Shown here piece by piece: positions 26,015 to 34,164 of a stretch of 64,000 nt of DNA (within the stretch, counting starts at the first letter, position 1; each line of letters starts with the position of its first letter). The notes below the pieces were generated by a model, which was given only the letters and a program-made list of their open reading frames with translations, was not told the DNA's origin and did not search any database. Both the position numbers and the translations under genes were made by a program. The stretch covers positions 78,237 to 142,236 of the forward strand of contig MKRX01000001.1 in the NCBI GenBank assembly GCA_001898035.1, given 5' to 3'. This stretch comes from Armatimonadetes bacterium 55-13. Its GTDB lineage: Bacteria > Armatimonadota > Fimbriimonadia > Fimbriimonadales > Fimbriimonadaceae.

Positions 26015-26035
26015 ACCTATTGGGAAATAGGTCAA
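26007..26035 (-). promoter_or_regulatory. Sigma-70-like promoter of a pseudopilin-lipoprotein unit
   Basis: TTGACC (complement of 26030-26035), 17-bp spacer, TAACAT (complement of 26007-26012). The spacer holds a perfect 8-bp inverted repeat, GACCTATT/AATAGGTC, which could be an operator or the end hairpin of the upstream gene. Confidence 0.55.
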
Positions 26036-26039
26036 GTTA

Positions 26040-27281
26040 TTAGTAATAAATCTTGGCTTTAAGGTTGGCGGGGGAGAACTCTGTGCACTCATCCGAGAAC
26101 CTCTCCTGGATTTTCTGAAGAGGAGTCATCTCTTCGATGGCATCGGCGAGCCAGTCATTTCCAGCGAGGATGTCGATGGGACGTCGGTCGTGGACATATT
26201 CGTAAGGAGGCAGTTTCCAGGCGAAGCCGGGGAGGGTGGTTTCGGCGGAGGCGGCTTCGAATTGCGAGCCACGGGGGAGGCCCGCGGGATCGTGGAGACC
26301 GGACTGACGGATGGCCTCCTGGAGAATTCCGATGTAGGTGAGGACGGGCTGGAAGGTCTGGCGGTCGGTTACGTGGAGGAAGGCGCCACCGCAAATTTGT
26401 TTGGCGTGCTTGTTAAATGTGGGTTCGAAGGGGAGGGGGCGGAAGACGCAACCTGGTAGGTCCAGACGGTTCAGCCCTTCGGCGAACTTCCAGGCGTCGA
26501 GGAAGGGGGCTCCAAAGATTTCGAAGGGGCGGGTGGTTCCGCGACCTTCGCTGAGGTTGGTGGCCTCTAGCAGGCAGCCGCCTGGGTAGACGACGGCGGT
26601 TTCCGGGGCGGGCATGTTGGGCGAGGGCATGGCCCAGGGAAGGCCGGTGGCCTCGAAGTACATGTCACGGGACCAACCTTCCATCTCAACAATTTTGAGT
26701 TGTACGTGAGGGAAGAAGGCGTCCTTGAGGTAGCGGGCGATCTCGCCGATCGTCATGCCGTGGCGAGTGGGGACGGGATATTGACCGACGAAAGAATCAA
26801 AACCCATGCGCAGAAGCGTGCCTTCGACCTGGGTCCCTCCGATGGGGTTGGGGCGATCCCACACCGTGACGGGGATGCCGAGGGGTTCGCAAGCCTTCAT
26901 GCAGAGGGCCATGGTCCAAACGAAGGTGTAGTAGCGAGATCCGACGTCGGGGAGGTCGACGACCAACTCGTCGAGGCCTTCCAGCATAAAGGGTTGGGGC
27001 TCTCGCCATTTGCCGTAGAGCGAATGGACGACCAATCCGGTGCGCGGATCGGGCTCGCCCTCCCATTCGATCATGTTGTCTTGGGTGTGACCGAAGAGCC
27101 CGTGCTCGGGCCCGAAGATGCCGCCGATCTTGAAGTCGCCTTGTTGATGATGGGGGAGAAGGACATCGATGACGTGCCGGACGTCTCTAGCGATGGACGC
27201 CTGGTTGCAGACGAGACCAATAGTCTTGCCTTTAAGATCGGCAAAATCGTTTCGGATAGCGACATCGAGACCGGTAAGCAT
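26040..27281 (-). CDS. namZ: NamZ-like exo-beta-N-acetylmuramidase (DUF1343)
   Basis: 413 residues. The DUF1343 family pattern is unmistakable: KGKTIGLVCNQASIARD, GGIFGPEHGLFGHTQDN, VHSLYGKWREPQ, LDELVVDLPDVGSRYYTFVWTM, WDRPNPIGGTQVEG, YPVPTRHGMTIGEIA. The B. subtilis member NamZ removes terminal MurNAc residues from peptidoglycan fragments (GH171). No signal peptide is visible here, so it would act on imported or recycled muropeptides in the cytoplasm. A TAAAAT box ends 7 nt before the ATG, compatible with leaderless transcription; a purine-rich AGGCGAG directly before the ATG is too close to be a good Shine-Dalgarno. Confidence 0.9.
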   Translation of the reverse strand: MLTGLDVAIRNDFADLKGKTIGLVCNQASIARDVRHVIDVLLPHHQQGDFKIGGIFGPEHGLFGHTQDNMIEWEGEPDPRTGLVVHSLYGKWREPQPFMLEGLDELVVDLPDVGSRYYTFVWTMALCMKACEPLGIPVTVWDRPNPIGGTQVEGTLLRMGFDSFVGQYPVPTRHGMTIGEIARYLKDAFFPHVQLKIVEMEGWSRDMYFEATGLPWAMPSPNMPAPETAVVYPGGCLLEATNLSEGRGTTRPFEIFGAPFLDAWKFAEGLNRLDLPGCVFRPLPFEPTFNKHAKQICGGAFLHVTDRQTFQPVLTYIGILQEAIRQSGLHDPAGLPRGSQFEAASAETTLPGFAWKLPPYEYVHDRRPIDILAGNDWLADAIEEMTPLQKIQERFSDECTEFSPANLKAKIYY

Positions 27282-27349
27282 CTCGCCTATTTTAAACGGT
27301 TCGCGAGGCTAGGTGTGGGTGGACCGGAAGACTTTCTCTAGGCCCTATC

Positions 27350-27378
27350 CTGAAGAATTTCTCTCCTGGTATCATAAT
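27350..27378 (+). promoter_or_regulatory. Promoter of tRNA-Ala(UGC)
   Basis: CTGAAG (27350-27355), 17-bp spacer, CATAAT (27373-27378). A start near 27385 gives a short 5' leader. Confidence 0.55.
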
Positions 27379-27392
27379 GATCTTCTAGCCGT

Positions 27393-27468
27393 GGGGGCAT
27401 AGCTCAGCTGGGAGAGCATCTGCTTTGCAAGCAGAGGGTCAGGGGTTCGAATCCCCTTGCCTCCACCA
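27393..27468 (+). tRNA. tRNA-Ala (anticodon UGC)
   Basis: 76 nt with an encoded CCA. The acceptor stem pairs GGGGGCA with TGCCTCC and includes the G3-U70 pair that identifies alanine tRNAs. The anticodon loop TTTGCAA (27424-27430) is closed by a TCTGC/GCAGA stem and gives anticodon TGC. The T arm contains GGTTCGAATCC. Confidence 0.97.
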
Positions 27469-27746
27469 CTTTCACTTTTAAACCTCGGGCTGGCGGCTCA
27501 ACACCATTCGTGGGGGCAGTTTCGTTTTTGCTCCGACCTCGCCTTTATCTTGCCCTACTCAGACTGGGGACGATTGCCTTGGGGTTCTTAACGTTCTCCG
27601 GTGAACGGATTCCTGGCTTGGGGATGTCGATTGACGCGCCTTCGACTGATGAGGCTGTGGAGCGGGCGAAGAAGCTTGTTCAGAGGGCAGGGGACAGGAC
27701 GCCGCTTTATAGGTCTGGAATGGCTCCAGACCTATTTGTTCGTTGA
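27469..27746. other. Intergenic region after tRNA-Ala
   Basis: About 280 bp without a convincing gene. A 78-codon plus-strand reading frame (27510-27746) has no recognisable motif, and its last part is the terminator hairpin at 27709-27735, so it is not called. Confidence 0.5.
27709..27735 (-). terminator. Terminator hairpin of the cytochrome c gene
   Basis: A perfect 11-bp stem, ATAGGTCTGGA (27709-27719) and TCCAGACCTAT (27725-27735), with a five-base loop. It lies 11 nt beyond the stop of the minus-strand cytochrome gene. T residues follow on the plus side only, so it may be a weak or bidirectional terminator. Confidence 0.7.
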
Positions 27747-28112
27747 CTACTTATTCTTGGCGCCAGCGGTGATCCAGTCGCTGATGATCTTGAGATCGGC
27801 GGATTTGAGGGGTTTGGCGCCCATAGGCATCGCGGGTTTTTTGGTTCCCTTTAGGTAGTCCATGAGGGGGCTCTTGGTGGGTTTGCCAGGGACGACCATT
27901 TTGCCTTTCTTACTTCCGACCATCACTTTGGCGTAGGTGGTGACATCGAACTTGCCGGCCGCGCCCGCGCCTTGGTGGCAGCCGACGCAGTTCGCCTTGA
28001 AAATGGCGTTTACGGCGGGATAGCCTTTGGTGGGCTTAGCGGGTCCTTGGGGGTAGACCAGGGCGGTTCCGAAAGGGACCAAAATCGTCGCGATTAAAAG
28101 GAGTCTGCGCAT
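27747..28112 (-). CDS. Secreted c-type cytochrome, planctomycete-type single-haem domain
   Basis: 121 residues with a signal peptide (MRRLLLIATILVPFGTALVYP). One haem-binding motif, CVGCH, lies at ~42-46, and a Met ligand is likely in AMPMGAKPL near 95. The ...VNAIFKANCVGCHQGAGAAGKFDVTTYAKVM pattern is that of the PSCyt domain common in Planctomycetes and Armatimonadota. It would carry electrons outside the cytoplasmic membrane. It is monocistronic. Confidence 0.87.
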   Translation of the reverse strand: MRRLLLIATILVPFGTALVYPQGPAKPTKGYPAVNAIFKANCVGCHQGAGAAGKFDVTTYAKVMVGSKKGKMVVPGKPTKSPLMDYLKGTKKPAMPMGAKPLKSADLKIISDWITAGAKNK

Positions 28113-28160
28113 CGTCCGGTGATTTTACAAACATTTAACGGGGAGACCAAGGTTTGTTGC

Positions 28161-28694
28161 CTATGGACTTCGGAGGGAGGCTTCGATTTGGGCGCAGAGA
28201 TAAGCGAGCGGACCTTTCCCTGGACGGCGAGCGGGTAGGTGTCGCACGAGTTGGCGTACCTCGCCAGGGACATGTTGGATTGCCCACTCGATCTCTGGGA
28301 TCGCGGCGGATTGTGTTCCTGCCTGCAGCGCAATGGCGTGAGCGCTATAGGCGATGGGGCTGACAATGTGATTGACCTGATGAGAGGAGGCGATAGGGTG
28401 AGTGTAAGCGGTGGCGGCGGCGAGGCCGGCGGCTCGAGCGGCGGCGGATGCTGCGGGATGGACGGTCTCTTTGGAAGCGGCCAGGGAGGCCCATGCGACT
28501 TGTCGAAGATGGGCGGTTCGAGGGCCGCCTTGGGCGAATATTCGAGTTGAGACGAGAGCCTCCTGGGGACGGAGATCGAGGGGGGATTCCGATTCGAAAA
28601 TGGGGAGGGAACGTTCGGCGCAGGAGGCGGCCCAGTCAGCGAGGATTCTGAGCACGTCTAGCGTTAGCGGCGGTTTCCCTGGAGTCTGGGACAT
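28161..28694 (-). CDS. Imm5-like putative immunity protein
   Basis: 177 residues from the ATG at 28694. It is helical and Ala-rich, with the Imm5-type pattern: VLRILADWAASCAERSLPIFE, DLRPQEALVSTRIFAQGGPRTAHLRQVAWASLAASKE, AARAAGLAAATAYTHPIASSHQVNHIVSPIAYSAHA. Imm5 proteins are predicted antidotes to polymorphic toxins. No toxin gene is adjacent, so the family name should be taken as a similarity, not a proven role. The upstream in-frame codons back to 28733 come from an inverted repeat and are excluded. Confidence 0.65.
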   Translation of the reverse strand: MSQTPGKPPLTLDVLRILADWAASCAERSLPIFESESPLDLRPQEALVSTRIFAQGGPRTAHLRQVAWASLAASKETVHPAASAAARAAGLAAATAYTHPIASSHQVNHIVSPIAYSAHAIALQAGTQSAAIPEIEWAIQHVPGEVRQLVRHLPARRPGKGPLAYLCAQIEASLRSP

Positions 28695-28706
28695 GTTGGG
28701 ATCGAT

Positions 28707-28737
28707 TGAGTTGGCGTGGGAGGTCCACGCCAACTCA
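28707..28737. repeat. Perfect 13-bp inverted repeat (probable 3' hairpin of the S15 peptidase gene)
   Basis: Arms 28707-28719 and 28725-28737 with a five-base loop. It lies between the stop of the peptidase gene and the start of the Imm5-like gene, both on the minus strand. No T-tract follows. It may act as a terminator, an attenuator or an operator. Confidence 0.6.
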
Positions 28738-28769
28738 TCCTTCTGACGGCAATCCTCTAGAGTTGTTCC

Positions 28770-30623
28770 CTAGCTTCCGGCGGTTGCGCGCTTGTAGGTG
28801 GTCAAACCTCCCACTACCGGGAGGGTGATCTTGGTGGCGGCAAGGTCGACGGTGAGTTTGGCGCCGGGCGCGGGATAGAGCGTGAAGTCGTGATCGCTGG
28901 ACAGAATCATCAGAGCGATCTTCTTTCCCGCGGGGATAATTTGGTCGTCGGGCTGAAGGTCGAAGGTCAAGCTGACGAACTCACCAGGCCTGAGGGGGGC
29001 GCCACGCTCCAACGAATGATAATCGCCGCCCTTGAGTTCCCTGGCATTTTGGGGATCGGCCCAACCTCGGGTGATGAGATTCGCGGTGCCGATGGGACCA
29101 TCCGTCCATGGAAGTTGGACGAGATAGACCGATAGGTTGGCGGCGGGAACGCTTGATGCGAGCCTGAGGGTGATGCGAGCGGTCCCCGAGAGGTGGAGCG
29201 GCGCGCTGAGTTCGGGCGTGACGTAGATCAGACGATTCGGCGATTCATCGGCCTTGGCCAGAGTGGGCGCATCAATGTTTACGTCATCGGTGAGGGTTTC
29301 TTGGCCAGGATCGACGACCGGGGCGAGGTTAAGGGCTCCCGCCTTTTGGCCTCCTGGCGATAGGTAGAAGGCAATGGACTTGGCCTCTGGGTTCGGATAA
29401 TCGGCGTAAGGGGTGGGGGCGATAGTGGTTCCGCGTGGGGTTCCCGGCTCGCGCTCTCGGACGATGTACGCTTTCGGTCCGCTTTCTACCCCGTTCTTCA
29501 CCCTGTAGAGGAAGCGCGTGAACCATTTGTTCATGAGCTCGAATGGGGGCTCTCCACCGTGACCTCCCTGGTGGAAATACTGGACGAGGGGGACGCGACC
29601 TTTTACCGCTTCGCTGATGCGGACGCTATGTTCGGGGACCACGTTCCAATCGTTAAACGCGTGGGCCATGAGGACAGCGCACTTGATGTTTTTGGCGAAT
29701 CGGAGGAGGTCGCGGTCTGCCCAGAACGCGTTATAGTCGCCGGTTTGGCGATCTTGGTTCTTCGCGAACTCGCCATCGCGGTACAGCTTGTTGCTCCGCT
29801 CTCGATTGGCGGGATTGCCGCTGTTGATGAAGTCATAGAGCGAATCGATGTCTTCGCCCAGCCAGCCGCCCGGATGCCGAACCAGGCCATTGGATCGGTA
29901 ATAGTGATAGTAAGAGGTGTTGGGGGCGACCGGAATAATGCATTCAAGGCCCTTGACGCCGGTGGTGGCAGCGGCGACGGGGATCGTTCCGTTGTAGGAA
30001 GTGCCGGTCATTCCCACTTTGCCTGTACACCACTTGGCGTAGGTTTGAGTCGTTCCATCAGCGGTGGTGAATCCTTTGGCGCGACCATTCAGCCAATCGA
30101 TGACGGCCTTGGGGGCTAGACGTTCCGGGGCGCCACCGACGGTGGGGCTACCGGTTGAGAGACCGGTACCAGGAGCTTCCGAATGGACGACGGCGAATCC
30201 TCGCGGGACCCATGCCATGACAAAGTCGTTCGAGATGAGGTTTCGGTTCGGATCGAATTCGATATTCGGATGGGTGGTGCGGGGCGGAGGCGTAGCGCCG
30301 AGTTCTTGATGGACATCCCAAAGGATCGAGCGGCCATCTCCGGTGCCAGCGAAGTAAGGGGAGGATTCGTAGATGACGGGGACTTTGAGACCTTCCGTTT
30401 CGGTTTGTTTCTGGCGCGTGACGTCTACATGGACGCGATCTTTCTTTCCGTCCTTATCGGAATCGAATTCGGTCTCGACCCAAAGACTCTGGCGAATCCA
30501 GTCGGCAGGAGTGTTGAAAGCATCGACAATCTGGGACTGGCCATCTTTGAAGACGGGCTTTGCGGGAGCAGCGGGATGGGAGAGCGCCAAGACGAAGGCG
30601 GCAACCGAAGCGGAGAGCGGCAT
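28770..30623 (-). CDS. Xaa-Pro dipeptidyl-peptidase / CocE-NonD family hydrolase (S15)
   Basis: 617 residues from the ATG at 30623 with a signal peptide (MPLSASVAAFVLALSHPAAPA). Domains: S15 alpha/beta hydrolase with nucleophile elbow GMTGTSYNGT, an acid in HAFNDWNVVPEH and the His in FHQGGHGGEPP; then the jelly-roll X-Pro_dipeptidyl C-terminal domain (ITLRLASSVPAANLSVYLVQLPW). It also contains the lactococcal-type GFAVVHSEAPGTGLSTGSPT. It probably cleaves Xaa-Pro dipeptides or related esters outside the cytoplasm. A TATAAT lies 9 nt before the ATG. It is divergent from the GH127 gene. Confidence 0.9.
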   Translation of the reverse strand: MPLSASVAAFVLALSHPAAPAKPVFKDGQSQIVDAFNTPADWIRQSLWVETEFDSDKDGKKDRVHVDVTRQKQTETEGLKVPVIYESSPYFAGTGDGRSILWDVHQELGATPPPRTTHPNIEFDPNRNLISNDFVMAWVPRGFAVVHSEAPGTGLSTGSPTVGGAPERLAPKAVIDWLNGRAKGFTTADGTTQTYAKWCTGKVGMTGTSYNGTIPVAAATTGVKGLECIIPVAPNTSYYHYYRSNGLVRHPGGWLGEDIDSLYDFINSGNPANRERSNKLYRDGEFAKNQDRQTGDYNAFWADRDLLRFAKNIKCAVLMAHAFNDWNVVPEHSVRISEAVKGRVPLVQYFHQGGHGGEPPFELMNKWFTRFLYRVKNGVESGPKAYIVREREPGTPRGTTIAPTPYADYPNPEAKSIAFYLSPGGQKAGALNLAPVVDPGQETLTDDVNIDAPTLAKADESPNRLIYVTPELSAPLHLSGTARITLRLASSVPAANLSVYLVQLPWTDGPIGTANLITRGWADPQNARELKGGDYHSLERGAPLRPGEFVSLTFDLQPDDQIIPAGKKIALMILSSDHDFTLYPAPGAKLTVDLAATKITLPVVGGLTTYKRATAGS

Positions 30624-30687
30624 GACGGTCTCATTATAGGGGACGGCGATTCCTCTGGTCTCACGTTTCTTTGGGTAGGTTGAGGAT

Positions 30688-32655
30688 ATGGATCGGCGGG
30701 AGTTCTTAGGATTGGTTGCTTGGGGCGCGACTTCGCTTGCTCTGGGCAAGCTGGATTACTCTTCTTTAAGCTCGGTACGTTCGCGATCCTATGCGGCAAT
30801 GGAAGAACTGCCTCCCGGGTCGATTCGACCAGAAGGATGGCTTCGCGGCGAGCTGGAGAAGCAGGCGAAGGAACTGGGGTCACAGCTTCCGCACGTTTCC
30901 TGGCCCTTTAATGAACCCTATTGGAAGTCGAAAGAGCCGCCGACGGGTTTTTGGTGGCCGTGGGAACAGGTTGCCTACTGGGTTGACGGGGCAGTGCGGC
31001 TCGCGCTTGCCTTAGGCGACCAGGGCCTGATGCACCAGGTCAGGCAGGCGGTCGATCAAACGCTTTTGAGAATCGATTGGGATGGATACATCGGGCCATC
31101 CGCCTTTAAGGAACCAAAGGATGACTTTCATCGCTGGCCGCACGCCATTTTCTTCCGGGCCCTGACGGCCCTAGCGGATGCGGGTGCGGGGAAGGCTATT
31201 CCGGAGGCGTTGACAGAGCACTATCTTCTCGATCCGGCGGATTATGGTAAGCCAACTCGGAACGTTACAAACATCGAGTCGATATTGTGGTGTTTTGCGA
31301 AATCTGGCGACCCGCGGCTCTTGAGCAAAGCGGAAGAGGCTTGGAAAGAATACTTGACCGTCGCTAAAGACCCTGAACACGGAGACCTCTCAATGGAGAG
31401 AGTAGAAGGGATCACTCCGATTAATGCACACGGGGTGACTTATGTAGAAACGGCAAAGCAGCCTGCGATCCTCTACTCTTATACAGGCAAAAAGGAGTAT
31501 CTGAAGTTTGCCTTGGATGCTCAGGAGCGGATCTTTAAGCATCATATGTTGATCGATGGAATCCCGTCTACGTCTGAATGGTATCGAGGCGTGGGAGCTT
31601 TGGATTCGCATGAGACCTGCGATATTTCAGATCACACCTGGAGTTGGGGATACCTTCTGATGGCAACCGGAGATGGTGTCTGGGCGGACCGGATCGAACG
31701 CGGGATCTTTAATGCAGGAATGGGAGCGATCAAGAAGGACTGGAAGGCCGTTCAGTATTTTTCTTGCCCCAATCAAGTGATTGCGACCCTTGATTCAGAC
31801 CACAACGCGATGGCGCATGGCGGCAGGATGATGGCCTTTCAGCCGAATCCCGGGCAGCGGACAGCCTGCTGTGGCGGAAACGTCCACAGGATGCTCCCCA
31901 ACTATGCGCTGAGGATGTGGATGCGAACCGCCGAGGGTGGTTTGGCAGCGACCTTGCTCGGACCGAGCACGGTTCAAACAAAGGTCGGGGAAAAGGGAAC
32001 CCCGGTGACGATTCGTCAGAAAACCGACTATCCGTTTGAGGAGACGATTCGATTTGAGATTTCCGTCACGAGTCCGGTAGCGTTCGAGTTCCTGATCCGG
32101 GTGCCGAAGTGGTGTAAGTCACCTGAAATTCTGTTTAACAACGAAGTCATTTTTCCGTTGGTGCGCAACGGATTCGCCGTCTTAAATCGAGAATTCAAGG
32201 AAGGAGATGTCGTCGCCCTTCGGCTGCCGATGGCGCTCAAGGTTAGCGAATGGCCAGATCGCGGCGTGGGGGTCGAACATGGGCCCTTGGTGTACTCATT
32301 GCCGATCGAGGCAAAATGGACTTCGATCTCTGAATCACCCTATTCGACGGCGTCCTACCCGAGTTGGAACGCAACACCGGCTGGGCCTTGGAACTATGCC
32401 TTGGTGGATGCCTCTCTGGCAACGATTGAGCGGAAGAGTATGTCGAACGATCCTTGGGCTTCCCCTCCCGTGAGTTTGCATCTGCGGGGGAGGAGGATTG
32501 AAGGGTGGGAAATGGAGGTCAATTCGGCTCATCCCGAGCAGAGGTTTACGCCGAAGTTGCCGGCTGAAGGTGGAGAACTTGGGGCCGAGGAATCAATACG
32601 TCTTATCCCTTACGGGGCTACGCACTTAAGAGTGACGATTTTTCCGAGGGCCTAG
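30688..32655 (+). CDS. Secreted glycoside hydrolase family 127-like (beta-L-arabinofuranosidase)
   Basis: 655 residues with a Tat-like N-terminus (MDRREFLGLVAWGATSLALG). The (alpha/alpha)6 barrel of DUF1680/GH127 is recognisable: FWWPWEQVAYWVDGAVRLALALGD, ITPINAHGVTYVETAKQPAILY, and the zinc/nucleophile set E309-T-C311 (SHETCDISDHTWSW) with C394-C395 (TACCGGN). In HypBA1 these residues bind Zn2+ and supply the catalytic Cys. It releases beta-L-arabinofuranose or related sugars from plant or bacterial polymers; the exact family (127/142/146) is not settled. It is divergent from the S15 peptidase. Confidence 0.88.
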   Translation: MDRREFLGLVAWGATSLALGKLDYSSLSSVRSRSYAAMEELPPGSIRPEGWLRGELEKQAKELGSQLPHVSWPFNEPYWKSKEPPTGFWWPWEQVAYWVDGAVRLALALGDQGLMHQVRQAVDQTLLRIDWDGYIGPSAFKEPKDDFHRWPHAIFFRALTALADAGAGKAIPEALTEHYLLDPADYGKPTRNVTNIESILWCFAKSGDPRLLSKAEEAWKEYLTVAKDPEHGDLSMERVEGITPINAHGVTYVETAKQPAILYSYTGKKEYLKFALDAQERIFKHHMLIDGIPSTSEWYRGVGALDSHETCDISDHTWSWGYLLMATGDGVWADRIERGIFNAGMGAIKKDWKAVQYFSCPNQVIATLDSDHNAMAHGGRMMAFQPNPGQRTACCGGNVHRMLPNYALRMWMRTAEGGLAATLLGPSTVQTKVGEKGTPVTIRQKTDYPFEETIRFEISVTSPVAFEFLIRVPKWCKSPEILFNNEVIFPLVRNGFAVLNREFKEGDVVALRLPMALKVSEWPDRGVGVEHGPLVYSLPIEAKWTSISESPYSTASYPSWNATPAGPWNYALVDASLATIERKSMSNDPWASPPVSLHLRGRRIEGWEMEVNSAHPEQRFTPKLPAEGGELGAEESIRLIPYGATHLRVTIFPRA

Positions 32656-32661
32656 GGAGGT

Positions 32662-32697
32662 ATTCGGCGACGTCTAGAATTCTAGACGCCACCGAAT
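32662..32697. terminator. Palindromic hairpin between convergent genes
   Basis: Outer arms ATTCGG/CCGAAT (32662-32667, 32692-32697) enclose a 3x3 internal loop and a perfect 18-bp palindrome (32671-32688). There is no T-tract, but the position between the convergent GH127 and lipoprotein genes fits a shared 3'-end structure. Confidence 0.55.
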
Positions 32698-32700
32698 GGC

Positions 32701-32913
32701 TTACTTGGCGTCGGCAGTGCTCTCGCCAATAGAGTCGGCCGGGCCCCCATTATTGGGTTGCCCGCCTTTCCCGGCTTCGCTTACATTGTCTGAAGCGCCG
32801 GAGAACTTCTGTCTCTCCTCGGGAGTGGTTTGAGGCGTCGATTCTGAACAACCCGCCATCGCGAGGGTGAGAACGGCTAGAAAGAGGATCGAGAGGAATC
32901 GCAACTTATTCAC
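32701..32913 (-). CDS. Small lipoprotein coupled to the upstream pseudopilin
   Basis: 70 residues from a GTG at 32913 (MNKLRFLSILFLAVLTLAMAGCSES). The lipobox is MAGC; the mature part is polar and Gly/Ser/Asp-rich (TTPEERQKFSGASDN). It begins 8 nt inside the pseudopilin gene. This is the third such overlapping pair in the window. No family is recognised. Confidence 0.78.
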   Translation of the reverse strand: MNKLRFLSILFLAVLTLAMAGCSESTPQTTPEERQKFSGASDNVSEAGKGGQPNNGGPADSIGESTADAK

Positions 32914-33760
32914 CCGCAGCGTACATCCTTGGGTAGTAGTAGGTTCCATCCGAGGCCTGCTGATAGCCGTAGCGGAAGTTGGCTCGCCAATCGACCGACT
33001 TGGCGGAACTATCGGTGGCAACATAGATTGTCATCCCGTCGGGGGTTAAACAAGATGCGCCCGCTCCGTTTCTGCCATCTTTCGGTCGCTTGATTGGAGA
33101 GGGGCCACGAAAGTGCCAGACGTCGCCAAACACGTTGTTGGTTGCTCCCGACCACTTCGAGCATCCCGTCATGGGCGTAGCGGTGGAGGCGGTCCAACGG
33201 AAGTCCCAACCAGCCACGGTCTCGGCTAGCATCATCATGTTCGATGGGCTTCCAATCTGGCTTGTTGTATACGACGGGCTGTCTGCGATGGCGCCCGAGA
33301 ATAGAGGTGCAGAAGCCGGTGAGCCGGCGCCAGCGATGCCATCAAAGCGAACATCATGACCATCTACCGAGTAGGTGAAGTATCCGGTTGTGTTACCGCT
33401 CTTGGACGCGGCCCTTGGGATCAGTCCAAATTGCGAGTTCGCTTGATAGAACGTGGTAGGACGCGGCAATTTGATATGCCACGTGATCTCGTAGTTCTTC
33501 TTGTACGGATCGATAATCCACTGCCAAGTGGTAAAGGCCGTGGCGCTGGTGCGGGTTGAGTGAAGCGGAAATGCGTCGTCGAAGTCCGTCGAATACATGA
33601 CCGTCGCGGTTCCCATCTGTTTAAGTTGAGACAGGACGACCGTATTTTTAGCGGCGTCTTTCGCTTGGGCAAACACGGGGAAAAGGATTGCTGCGAGAAT
33701 TGCAATGATTGCGATGACGACAAGTAACTCAATAAGAGTAAATGCCTTTGATAGTTTCAT
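32906..33760 (-). CDS. Type II pseudopilin, subtype A
   Basis: 284 residues ([13 protein letters not shown]), with GGAG 7 nt upstream. Prepilin leader MKLSKA, methylated Phe, Glu+5, and a helix to [12 protein letters not shown]. The C-terminal motif TDSSAKSVDWRA parallels DTSAKSFDW in the pseudopilin at 22365-23201, so these two form a subtype apart from the NYPMWG pair. It overlaps the downstream lipoprotein by 8 nt. A strong promoter lies ~140 nt upstream; no 11-bp repeats are seen here. Confidence 0.9.
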   Translation of the reverse strand: MKLSKAFTLIELLVVIAIIAILAAILFPVFAQAKDAAKNTVVLSQLKQMGTATVMYSTDFDDAFPLHSTRTSATAFTTWQWIIDPYKKNYEITWHIKLPRPTTFYQANSQFGLIPRAASKSGNTTGYFTYSVDGHDVRFDGIAGAGSPASAPLFSGAIADSPSYTTSQIGSPSNMMMLAETVAGWDFRWTASTATPMTGCSKWSGATNNVFGDVWHFRGPSPIKRPKDGRNGAGASCLTPDGMTIYVATDSSAKSVDWRANFRYGYQQASDGTYYYPRMYAAGE

Positions 33761-34146
33761 AAGTGACTCCAGGGAGTTTTGAACTTTGGAGAGAAGTTGG
33801 GCAAAGAAGCTGAAGTGAGTCGACCGACAGACAAGCGGTCGTTGCCATACATACGAATCGAAGAATTTGTTTGTTACCAGAAAAACGAAAAATGTTTTTT
33901 ATATAAATGTGTATCGTTTTTGGCAACAAATGGTACTTATATATTAAAATCATGTGGCCGTTGATAATTAACGCGGGTGGGGCCGATTAGTCTAGAGGCT
34001 GGATGTCGTTTGTCCCAAGGAACTGACGGTGAGGCGAGTTTCTTTGGGATTGCGATACTGTGATGTTGGCGGAAGTCAATTTCGAGCAGTTCCGGCGAGC
34101 ATATGAAGGCGGGGAAATGGCGGATTGAATCGGCTGGGTGCGCAGA
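33761..34146. other. Intergenic region with AT-rich promoter segment
   Basis: About 385 bp without a gene. The segment 33866-33955 is markedly AT-rich and holds the promoter of the pseudopilin gene and an imperfect inverted repeat (33870-33888 with 33914-33930: TTTGTTACC..AAAAACGA against TCGTTTTTGGCAACAAA). The rest, to the start of the next plus-strand gene, shows nothing recognisable. Confidence 0.6.
33898..33926 (-). promoter_or_regulatory. Sigma-70 promoter of a pseudopilin-lipoprotein unit
   Basis: TTGCCA (complement of 33921-33926), 17-bp spacer, TATAAA (complement of 33898-33903). The predicted leader is ~130 nt. The -35 lies within one arm of the inverted repeat. Confidence 0.7.
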
Positions 34147-34164
34147 ATGTGCAAAAGTCATAGC

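Noticed and set aside
27510..27746. 78-codon plus-strand frame after tRNA-Ala
   Set aside because: No motif, and its end is the terminator hairpin of the opposite gene.
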